A stretch of 64,000 nucleotides of DNA from UBA3478 sp965662045 (GTDB lineage Bacteria; Bacteroidota; Bacteroidia; Flavobacteriales; Flavobacteriaceae). A program made the translations under genes and the position numbers. Positions 17,890 to 25,368 of this stretch are shown here, in pieces; the stretch's first letter is position 1; each line of letters starts with the position of its first letter. The notes below the pieces were generated by a model, which saw only the letters and a list, made by a program, of their open reading frames with translations, did not search any database and was not told the DNA's origin. The DNA lies in NCBI GenBank assembly GCA_965662045.1, contig CBFIGE010000007.1:62001-126000 (forward strand), in the 5' to 3' direction.

Positions 17890-18300
17890 ATGATAGATAG
17901 AGATGAGCGTTTACAGAGACAAAGACCAGATCTTCCTGTATCAAAAATAAAAGACAATATGTCTTCTGAGGAATATTTTCAAAATGCTGTGTTAAGACCC
18001 ATTTTGAAATTTCAAAATGATATTTTAATTGAAGTATTTAAGACGTATATCCAAAAGAGAAAAAATGTTTACAATACTTTGAATGTAAATCAAAAATTGA
18101 ACTATGTCGCTCACAGTATTCAAAAGGATATGAAGTTTCGTAATCAATTAAAAGGCATGATTGTTGGTTTGTTTAGTCTAGAAGAATACGAATTGTATAT
18201 TAAAAACTCATCCGCTTTAAATAAGCGTATGATGAGTTTGATGATTCAAAGGATTCAAAATCAACTACAATTGTTGGAGCTTGACACATTTTTAGAGTAG
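17890..18300 (+). CDS. Conserved hypothetical protein of Flavobacteriia
   Basis: 136 residues, all-helical in appearance. It contains YFQNAVLRPILKFQNDILIE, QKDMKFRNQLKGMIVGLFS and EYELYIKNSSALNKRMMSL, which I recall as a well-conserved flavobacterial protein often labelled glyoxalase in databases. No glyoxalase metal-binding His/Glu pattern is visible, so that label looks unsupported. Function unknown. No signal peptide. It is convergent with the DUF2461 gene, overlapping its end by nine bases. Confidence 0.75.
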   Translation: MIDRDERLQRQRPDLPVSKIKDNMSSEEYFQNAVLRPILKFQNDILIEVFKTYIQKRKNVYNTLNVNQKLNYVAHSIQKDMKFRNQLKGMIVGLFSLEEYELYIKNSSALNKRMMSLMIQRIQNQLQLLELDTFLE

Positions 18301-18963
18301 TGATTGACCATTGACATCTGTGGTCAATACATCGCTCATGTAATCAAAAAACACAGAAATAGTTTTAAACCCATTGGAAACTTCCTTACTGAAAGTAGTA
18401 TCTAAAACCTGTTCAAGGTCTAATTTTTTTAGAAAAATAAATTGCTTAAATCGAATAAACTCTATCCCCTTTTGGTCTGGTGAAAATCCTTTAGGAGCTT
18501 TTTTTAGTGCATCTCCTTGAAGTTCGCCCCAAAACTTGTTAAGTATTGAATGGGTTAGAACTTCTTTAAATTCTTCCGGATCTGCTGCGATTTCCTGTCG
18601 TATTCTCAATAGATCCTCTTTTGAAGGATTCCAAAATCCACATGCCATAAACGAATTCTTGGGTTCTAGGTGCAAGTAGTAGCCCCCGCGACGTTCTCGA
18701 CCTCTGCGGACAAAGGAACATGAAAAATGTGTTTTGAATGGTGTCTTATCTTTTGAGAAACGAACATCTCGATAAATTCGAAATATTTTTAATTTCTCGA
18801 TATCATCATAGGATTCCATTTTCTTTTGCACCTCTTCAAAAACTAATTTGATAGAATTCTTGTGTGTTTCGTATTGAGGCTTATTGTCATTAAACCATTC
18901 TCTGTTGTTGTTTTCTTTGAGCTCGCTTAAAAACGAAAAAGCTTCTGTTATCTGCTCTGACAT
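18292..18963 (-). CDS. DUF2461 domain protein (TIGR02453 family)
   Basis: 223 residues. Family marks are FLSELKENNNREWFNDNK at the N-terminus, then FRIYRDVRFSKDKTPFKTHFSC, the YYLHLEPKNSFMACGFWNPS block and a later FIFLKKLD stretch. Function is unknown throughout the family. The start overlaps the stop of the AAA ATPase gene by one base, so it is probably the last gene of a transcript with the VWA and AAA genes. No membrane or export signal. Confidence 0.9.
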   Translation of the reverse strand: MSEQITEAFSFLSELKENNNREWFNDNKPQYETHKNSIKLVFEEVQKKMESYDDIEKLKIFRIYRDVRFSKDKTPFKTHFSCSFVRRGRERRGGYYLHLEPKNSFMACGFWNPSKEDLLRIRQEIAADPEEFKEVLTHSILNKFWGELQGDALKKAPKGFSPDQKGIEFIRFKQFIFLKKLDLEQVLDTTFSKEVSNGFKTISVFFDYMSDVLTTDVNGQSLL

Positions 18964-20423
18964 TACAATCCGTTTAAGTATCCACCGTATAAATCATTGA
19001 TGCGTTGTCCTGTCTCTAAATCTGTGCGACTTAATTTTTTGGAAACTACTAAGCCCCAAATAATAAGTTCTTTATAAAAATAGCTCTCCTTTTCACTAGT
19101 GTTTAAATGCTCCTTGAGAATTTGATTTAATGGGGTGATTTTATCTAAAGTTTCCCTGTAGATTTGATTATCCGCATCGGTAGAAAAATCAACGGCATCT
19201 TGCTCAAAAAACCAGGTAAATAAATCATCATAAGGACTACTTTCCTCCGACTTTTCGAGCTTTTCTATTTTTGGAAATAAAGATTCAAATGTATTTTTAA
19301 TTGCCTGATCAATTAGACTCAACGCCACTTCATCAGTACCCAATTGTTCTCCTTCATATACCAATTCTACTTTTCCTGTGATGGCTTGTATGATATTTGA
19401 AAAATCTGATAAACGCACAGCTGTGTTTTGTTCTTCATTGTACAACATTCTTCTTTGGATAGAGGCGATAAGACTTTCAAAAGCAGAAATACTCAAACGT
19501 GCACTCACTCCACTATTTGCATCGACATATTCGCTTTCACGTGCGCAAAAACTTATTTCTTCTATGAGATCGCGGGCAATTTCAGGAATATAAACCTGTT
19601 CTTCAATAGAGGGGTCTATTTTCGCTTCTTGTGTGGTAATTTGTTTTGCGATTTCAATAGATCTAGGGTAATGAGTTAAGATTTGAGATCCTATTCTATC
19701 TTTCAAAGGAGTAACGATACTACCCCTATTGGTATAATCTTCTGGGTTTGCGGTAAAAATAAAAGATATATCCAGTGGTAATTTGAGTTTAAACCCACGA
19801 ATTTGTATGTCTCCTTCTTGTAATATATTAAACAGAGAAACTTGAATTCTAGCTTGTAAATCAGGTATTTCGTTAATAACAAATAGGCATCGGTTTGCTC
19901 TAGGGATCATTCCAAAATGTATAACGCCTTCATCGGCATAAGACAATTTTAGATTAGCAGCTTTTATTGGGTCAACATCTCCTATCAAATCTGCAACACT
20001 AACATCGGGAGTAGCCAATTTTTCATAATAACGATCTTCGGCTGCCAACCATTCAATTGGGGTTTCATCCCCTTTTTCTACAAGTAGTTTTTTGGCAAAA
20101 GGTGAGATGGGCGCAAATGGATCGTCATTTATTTCTGAGCCTTTAATTATTGGTATATGTGAATCCAAAAGACCAATCAGTAAACGTGCAATTTTTGTTT
20201 TTGCCTGTCCTCTTAATCCTAAAAAGTTGATGTTATGTTTAGCTAAGATTGCATTTTCAACTTGTGGAATCACAGTGTTTTCATAACCCATTATTGGACG
20301 AAACACCTCCACTCCTTCTCTGTATGATCGAATCAAGTTTGATTTAAGTTCTTCCTTAATGGATTTTGGCACATAATTATTTGCCTTTAATTCTCCTAGT
20401 GTTTTAATGGATGTTAATTTCAT
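18963..20423 (-). CDS. AAA+ ATPase of the MoxR/magnesium-chelatase-I type
   Basis: 486 residues. The phosphate-binding loop reads GLRGQAKTK (about residues 73-81), a Walker A variant with Ala in place of the Gly before Lys; I recall this form in flavobacterial homologues. Walker B-like RCLFVINEIPDL and sensor-1 FIFTANPEDYTNRG follow, then a C-terminal helical lid. It most resembles ChlI/BchI and MoxR chaperone-like ATPases, which work with VWA proteins. The partner VWA gene lies directly upstream, one base away. Client protein or metal is unknown; no cobalt or magnesium chelatase genes are nearby. Confidence 0.82.
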   Translation of the reverse strand: MKLTSIKTLGELKANNYVPKSIKEELKSNLIRSYREGVEVFRPIMGYENTVIPQVENAILAKHNINFLGLRGQAKTKIARLLIGLLDSHIPIIKGSEINDDPFAPISPFAKKLLVEKGDETPIEWLAAEDRYYEKLATPDVSVADLIGDVDPIKAANLKLSYADEGVIHFGMIPRANRCLFVINEIPDLQARIQVSLFNILQEGDIQIRGFKLKLPLDISFIFTANPEDYTNRGSIVTPLKDRIGSQILTHYPRSIEIAKQITTQEAKIDPSIEEQVYIPEIARDLIEEISFCARESEYVDANSGVSARLSISAFESLIASIQRRMLYNEEQNTAVRLSDFSNIIQAITGKVELVYEGEQLGTDEVALSLIDQAIKNTFESLFPKIEKLEKSEESSPYDDLFTWFFEQDAVDFSTDADNQIYRETLDKITPLNQILKEHLNTSEKESYFYKELIIWGLVVSKKLSRTDLETGQRINDLYGGYLNGL

Positions 20424-20424
20424 A

Positions 20425-21564
20425 TTATCCTCTTAATTTTCTTTTTCGATTGCTTTTGTAATCGTCAAAAATAAGTTCGCCTAAATCCGATAGACCCGAA
20501 TAATAAGCTTTTCCTTGATTTGCTTCTGTGAAGTTTTTGACGAACTGTGTCAAATAAGGGTCTTGGGCAATCATAAACGTAGTGATTGAAACTCCAGCTT
20601 TTTTGGCTTCTTCTGCTTTTTGATAGCACAGGCCAGTTATGGTCTCATCAAGCCCAACACTATTTTTGTAATATTCACCTGATTTAAGGCGAATACAACT
20701 TGGTTTACCGTCAGTGATCATGAATATCTGACGATTGGCATATTTTTTACGCCTTAAAATAGACATTGCAAGTTCTAGACCAGCAACAGTATTGGTGTGA
20801 TAAGGTCCAACCTTTAGATAAGGTAAATCGGCAATCGATATTGGCCAAGAATCATTTCCGAAAACAATCACATCAAGTGTGTCTTTTGGATACCTTGTAG
20901 TGATTAATTCTGCTAAAGCCATAGCTACTTTTTTTGCAGGTGTTATTCGGTCTTCTCCATACAATATCATACTGTGACTAATGTCGATCATTAGTACCGT
21001 ACTCATTTGCGCTTTAAAACTTGAATCTTCAACAACTAAATCACTTTCGTTGAAATTGAAATCCTCAGCCTGTGATCTTTTAAAGGCATTCTTTAGGCTT
21101 TCTGTCATTGAAATTTGGTCAATTCGATCTCCAAATTGGTAGGATCTCAACTCTCCGTTTTTTTCGTCTCCTTCTCCTGTGAATTTAGTTTTATGATTTC
21201 CAGCTCCGCTTCTTTTTAAGTTACCGAAGATTTGCTCTAGGGCACTTCTTCTTAAGTCTCGTTCAAGTTTCGCTGTAAGTTTAGTCTTAGCATTTGAATC
21301 TCCTTGAGCACTGCCATCAGGATTTGTGTCGATTTCTTGTTTTAGGTAGCCTTTGTCAAAAAGGTCTTTTAAGAAATCGTCAATAGTGTAATCGTCTGTA
21401 GTTAATTGGTACTCTTTGTCTAGTTCTTTCAACCAAGCGATAGCCTCATCGACATCTCCTGAAGTGTACGTAATGAGTTCTTTGAAAATTTCGTAGAGTT
21501 GATCAAAGATCGATCCCTTTTTTAGATCGTATAAACTGATTCTAAAGCGAGTTCTTGGTTTCAT
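20425..21564 (-). CDS. VWA-domain protein, ChlD-like partner of the AAA ATPase
   Basis: 379 residues. The C-terminal half is a von Willebrand A domain with an intact metal-ion-dependent adhesion site: DISHS (about residue 195), later Thr in the NTVAGLELAMS region and Asp in FMITDGKPS. The N-terminal half is charged and helical (YEIFKELITYTSGDVDEAI) and includes an Arg-rich LERDLRRSALEQIF stretch. MoxR/VWA pairs act as ATP-driven remodelling or insertion machines. It starts 21 bases after hisIE ends, so readthrough from the his operon is possible. Confidence 0.85.
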   Translation of the reverse strand: MKPRTRFRISLYDLKKGSIFDQLYEIFKELITYTSGDVDEAIAWLKELDKEYQLTTDDYTIDDFLKDLFDKGYLKQEIDTNPDGSAQGDSNAKTKLTAKLERDLRRSALEQIFGNLKRSGAGNHKTKFTGEGDEKNGELRSYQFGDRIDQISMTESLKNAFKRSQAEDFNFNESDLVVEDSSFKAQMSTVLMIDISHSMILYGEDRITPAKKVAMALAELITTRYPKDTLDVIVFGNDSWPISIADLPYLKVGPYHTNTVAGLELAMSILRRKKYANRQIFMITDGKPSCIRLKSGEYYKNSVGLDETITGLCYQKAEEAKKAGVSITTFMIAQDPYLTQFVKNFTEANQGKAYYSGLSDLGELIFDDYKSNRKRKLRG

Positions 21565-21585
21565 AGCAAGATCTAAGTTACAAAC

Positions 21586-22200
21586 TTACGTCCTATTCTG
21601 ATGTCTTTTTTCAAGTACAGCTAAAGAATCATGAATAGAAAAGCCTTTTGCCTTCAATAAAACTAAATAATGAAATAGTAAATCAGCTGATTCCTCTAAA
21701 AATGCTTTTTCATTGTTATCCATGCTTTCAATAACCAATTCAACAGCTTCTTCTCCAACTTTTTGGGCTACTTTATTAATGCCTTTTTGCATTAAACTAG
21801 ACACGTAACTCTCTTTATTTTCAGTCGAAATTCTTTCTTCAATTACCTCTTCTAGAGTTTTGATAAAATCTAATGAAGTCGAAATATTAGACTCACCCCA
21901 ACAGGTATCTGTACCAAGATGACATGTGGGGCCATCAGGATTAACTTTAACTAAGATACTATCGTGGTCGCAATCATAGGTCATAGTAATCAGATTTAAA
22001 TAATTCTCACTTTGTTCTCCTTTGAGCCAAAGTCTGTTTTTTGATCTTGAATAAAACCAAACACGCTTTTGATCAATGGTTTTCTGATGTGCTTCTTGAT
22101 TCATATAACCTTGCATTAATACATTTTTAGTAGCAGCATCTTGAACGATTACTGGTAAAAGACCATCTGAGTTTTTTGAAAAATTGGGAATTCTAGTCAT
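21586..22200 (-). CDS. hisIE: Bifunctional phosphoribosyl-AMP cyclohydrolase / phosphoribosyl-ATP pyrophosphatase
   Basis: 204 residues. The HisI domain (residues about 1-110) has GYMNQEAHQKT, WFYSRSKNRLWLKGE, YDCDHDS and the zinc-binding PTCHLGTDTCW. The HisE domain (about 115-204) has the MazG-like KVGEEAVELVIESM and ESADLLFHYLVLL helices that bind magnesium and pyrophosphate. It performs steps two and three of histidine synthesis. It overlaps the end of hisF by eight bases and is the last his gene. Confidence 0.97.
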   Translation of the reverse strand: MTRIPNFSKNSDGLLPVIVQDAATKNVLMQGYMNQEAHQKTIDQKRVWFYSRSKNRLWLKGEQSENYLNLITMTYDCDHDSILVKVNPDGPTCHLGTDTCWGESNISTSLDFIKTLEEVIEERISTENKESYVSSLMQKGINKVAQKVGEEAVELVIESMDNNEKAFLEESADLLFHYLVLLKAKGFSIHDSLAVLEKRHQNRT

Positions 22201-22960
22201 TGTAAACGGGTCTAATTTTAATATTGTGTTCTTGTAGAAAATTCTTCAGTGTAGCGATGTCAATTTCATTGAAATGAAAAACACTTGCGGCTAATGCTGC
22301 ATCAGCCTTTCCCTTTGTGAAGGCCTCGACAAAATGAGTCATACTTCCTGCTCCACCTGAAGCGATGATAGGAATGTTGAGTAAAGAATTTAACTGTAAT
22401 AAGGGGTCGTTTGCGAAACCATTTTTGGTTCCGTCGTTGTTCATGGAGGTGAATAAAAGTTCTCCTGCCCCTAGGTTTTGGGCTTCTAATGCCCAATCAA
22501 AAAGAGTTGTTTGAGTCGCTTTTTTTCCTCCTACTAAATGCACCATCCACTGTTCATTGATCAATTTGGCATCAATGGCAACAACGATACATTGAGCTCC
22601 AAAATTTTCAGAGAGTTCTGTGATGAGGCTCGGATTTTTGAACGCTGATGAATTGACTGATATTTTGTCTGCTCCTCGCTTTAATAGTTCTTCAACTACA
22701 TTAGGATTTGAAATACCTCCACCCACTGTAAATGGAATATCAATGACTTTGGCTACTTCATACACTAAGTCATAAAGTGTATCTCTACCTTGTTCAGTGG
22801 CTGTGATGTCTAAAAAAACCAGTTCATCTGCACCATTATCACTGTAAAATTTCGCCAAAGCAATGGGATCACCAGCATCTTTTAAATCAATAAAATTAGT
22901 GCCCTTTACGCAACGACCGTCTTTGATATCTAAACACGGAATAATTCTTTTACATACCAT
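22193..22960 (-). CDS. hisF: Imidazole glycerol phosphate synthase, cyclase subunit
   Basis: About 255 residues from ATG 22960 (MVCKRIIPCLDIKDGRC); a second ATG lies two codons upstream at 22966. It is a TIM barrel with the first catalytic Asp in PCLDIKDGRCVKG, the second in IVVAIDAK, and phosphate-binding loops VGGGI and ASGGAGS. With HisH it turns PRFAR plus ammonia into IGP and AICAR. The start overlaps hisA by 11 bases (17 with the upstream ATG). Confidence 0.97.
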   Translation of the reverse strand: MVCKRIIPCLDIKDGRCVKGTNFIDLKDAGDPIALAKFYSDNGADELVFLDITATEQGRDTLYDLVYEVAKVIDIPFTVGGGISNPNVVEELLKRGADKISVNSSAFKNPSLITELSENFGAQCIVVAIDAKLINEQWMVHLVGGKKATQTTLFDWALEAQNLGAGELLFTSMNNDGTKNGFANDPLLQLNSLLNIPIIASGGAGSMTHFVEAFTKGKADAALAASVFHFNEIDIATLKNFLQEHNIKIRPVYND

Positions 22961-23678
22961 TATCACAATAATTTTTGAGTTCTGAAGGTGTTATTTTGTT
23001 CTCGTAAATCGCTTTTCCTAAAATAACAGCGTGACATCCAATGGCTTCTAAGTCATAAACGTCTTGAATGCTTGAAACTCCTCCACTTGCAATGAGTTTG
23101 ATGTGGTCAAATTTAGAAATGATTTTTTTATAAATGGCTGTGGAAGGCCCCTGTAACATACCATCTTTTGAAATATCAGTACAGATAACAGTTTTAACAC
23201 CTAGATCCATATAATACTGAACAAAATCAAATAAATTAATATTTGATTGTTCACTCCAAGCCGAAACTGCTATTTGTTCATTTAAAAAATCTGCTCCAAG
23301 TATAATTTTTTCTGCCCCAAATCGCTCAATACACTTTTTCGCTTTATCAGTAGACTTTGCAGCCATACTTCCGAGTGTAACATAGCTCGCACCTAAATCA
23401 AATGCCTTTTCAACTTCTTGTATTTCACGTAAACCACCGCCAAAATCAATGGTTAAATTGGTTTTAGATTTGATTTGCTTTAATACATACGAGTTAACTA
23501 TCTTTTTCTGCTTGGCTCCATCTAAATCAACCAAATGAAGGCGTGTTATACCCAGTTTTTCGAAATTCAGCGCAACTTCTGTAGGATTTGAATGGTATTC
23601 TTTTTTAGTATTGTAAGCCCCTTTGGTGAGTCGAACACATTTTCCGTTGATCAGATCAATTGCTGGTATTAATTTCAT
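22950..23678 (-). CDS. hisA: ProFAR isomerase
   Basis: 242 residues, a TIM barrel homologous to HisF. The start MKLIPAIDLINGKCVRLTKG gives the catalytic Asp8; DFGGGLREIQEVEKAF and the CTDISKDGMLQGPS loop give the second Asp and substrate binding; IASGGVSS binds phosphate. It performs the Amadori rearrangement of ProFAR to PRFAR. It starts in a 4-base overlap with hisH. Confidence 0.97.
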   Translation of the reverse strand: MKLIPAIDLINGKCVRLTKGAYNTKKEYHSNPTEVALNFEKLGITRLHLVDLDGAKQKKIVNSYVLKQIKSKTNLTIDFGGGLREIQEVEKAFDLGASYVTLGSMAAKSTDKAKKCIERFGAEKIILGADFLNEQIAVSAWSEQSNINLFDFVQYYMDLGVKTVICTDISKDGMLQGPSTAIYKKIISKFDHIKLIASGGVSSIQDVYDLEAIGCHAVILGKAIYENKITPSELKNYCDNGM

Positions 23679-24241
23679 TTTTGTGTTATAAATTCACGGA
23701 TGAGTTTTGTGCCATAACGGCTGCTTTTTTCAGGATGAAATTGAAATGCTGTAAAATTATTTTTTTGCAGTACAGCGCTGTAATTCAATCCATATTTACA
23801 ACTAGCTTGTGTTTGCTCACAGATTTCAGCGTAATAACTGTGAATCATATACACGTAACTATTGTGATATTTTCCAAATGACGAGCTCAGCGTATTCCAT
23901 CCAATTTGAGGAACTTTTAGGTCTTGAAACTTTTTAACCTTGGCATCAAAAACACCTAAACCTTTTACATTTCCTTCTTCGGTTTGATTACACATCAATT
24001 GCATGCCCAAACAGATGCCTAACACAGGTTGGCTCAGGTTTGTAATCAGTTCAACTAAATCGTTTTTCTCTAGATTATTCATAGCCATTTGTGCATGCCC
24101 TACTCCAGGAAATATGACGCGGTCTGCACTTTTTATTTCATTTTTATTAGCGGATAGGGATGCCGAGTAGCCTAAACGCTGTAATGAAAATTGAATACTC
24201 TGTACATTACCTGAACCGTAATCTATAATGACAATTTTCAT
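23675..24241 (-). CDS. hisH: Imidazole glycerol phosphate synthase, glutamine amidotransferase subunit
   Basis: 188 residues of the class I glutamine amidotransferase fold. The nucleophile Cys is in GICLGMQLM (about residue 77) and the His-Glu pair in FTAFQFHPEKS near the C-terminus. The oxyanion strand is FPGVGHA. It releases ammonia for HisF. It overlaps hisB and hisA by four bases each. Confidence 0.97.
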   Translation of the reverse strand: MKIVIIDYGSGNVQSIQFSLQRLGYSASLSANKNEIKSADRVIFPGVGHAQMAMNNLEKNDLVELITNLSQPVLGICLGMQLMCNQTEEGNVKGLGVFDAKVKKFQDLKVPQIGWNTLSSSFGKYHNSYVYMIHSYYAEICEQTQASCKYGLNYSAVLQKNNFTAFQFHPEKSSRYGTKLIREFITQK

Positions 24242-25368
24242 AAGCTTCCTTTGGTACTTGGTAAAATCATGTGATCTAAATCTCGCTTAACAGCCATTTT
24301 AATTGATTTAGCAAAGGCTTTAAAAATAGATTCGATTTTGTGATGTTCATTTTCCCCCTCAGCTTTAAGATTAATGTTTGCTAAGGCGCCATCTGCGAAT
24401 GATTTAAAAAAATGGTAAAACATTTCTGTAGGCATATCTCCTACTTTCTCTCTTTTAAACGAAGCATCCCAAACAATCCAGCTACGACCACCAAAATCTA
24501 TTGCAAACTGAGCCAGACAATCGTCCATGGGGAGGCAGTATCCATAGCGTTCCACCCCTAGCTTATTACCCAATGCTTTTTTAAAGGCTTCTCCTAGTGC
24601 AATACCAGTATCTTCTATGGTGTGATGCTCGTCAACTTCGAGATCACCATTTACTTCAATCTTCAAATTGCATTGACCGTGTTTGGCTAGTTGATCGAGC
24701 ATATGGTCAAAAAACCCCAAACGCGTATTAATTGAAGAATGACCTTGTCCGTCAATGTCCAATTCTATAGAAATCTCAGTTTCCTTTGTATTTCTTTGAT
24801 GACTTACAATTCGATGTTTACGTACTAAAAATTCATAGATTTCAGACCAAGAATTGGCGTTTAGTAAAATTTTATCGCTAATTATCTCTGTTTTATTAGC
24901 CAGTTCATCTTCACCAATAGGATTGTATTGGATTAAGATACCTTTACAGCCAAGGTTCAGGGCTAGTTCCATATCAGTTAGTCGATCTCCTATTACCAAG
25001 GAGTTGGCAATATCAAAATCACCTAAGAGATAGTGGTTTAATAGCCCAGTCTTAGGTTTTCTAGTGGACTTATTTTCTTTAGGAAAGCTTCGATCGATAC
25101 AAATTTCTCTAAACTTTATTCCTTGATCTTTAAAGGTTTTGACCATTAAATTTTGAACAGGCCAAAAGCTTTCTTCCGGAAATGAAGCTGTACCTAAACC
25201 GTCCTGATTTGTAATCATGACAAGTTCATAATCTTCGAGTGCGCAAATTTTTTTAAGGTTTTCGAAAACACTTTCAAAAAAATGTAATTTTTCAAAGCTG
25301 TCTATTTGATAGTCTTTAGGCTCTTTGATTAAGGTGCCGTCTCTGTCGAGAAATAGAAGTTTTTTCAT
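24238..25368 (-). CDS. hisB: Bifunctional histidinol-phosphatase / imidazoleglycerol-phosphate dehydratase
   Basis: 376 residues. The N-terminal HAD phosphatase (about 1-165) has FLDRDGTL, VMITNQDGLG and VIGDRLTD. It retains the region where Cys ligands occur in many homologues, though few Cys are visible (ICIDRSF), so the zinc loop may be reduced. The C-terminal dehydratase (about 185-376) has the manganese motifs GFFDHMLDQLAKHG and DEHHTIEDTGIALGEA, a second set EGENEHHKIESIFKA and the PSTKG tail. It catalyses steps six and eight. It overlaps both neighbours by four bases. Confidence 0.96.
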   Translation of the reverse strand: MKKLLFLDRDGTLIKEPKDYQIDSFEKLHFFESVFENLKKICALEDYELVMITNQDGLGTASFPEESFWPVQNLMVKTFKDQGIKFREICIDRSFPKENKSTRKPKTGLLNHYLLGDFDIANSLVIGDRLTDMELALNLGCKGILIQYNPIGEDELANKTEIISDKILLNANSWSEIYEFLVRKHRIVSHQRNTKETEISIELDIDGQGHSSINTRLGFFDHMLDQLAKHGQCNLKIEVNGDLEVDEHHTIEDTGIALGEAFKKALGNKLGVERYGYCLPMDDCLAQFAIDFGGRSWIVWDASFKREKVGDMPTEMFYHFFKSFADGALANINLKAEGENEHHKIESIFKAFAKSIKMAVKRDLDHMILPSTKGSL

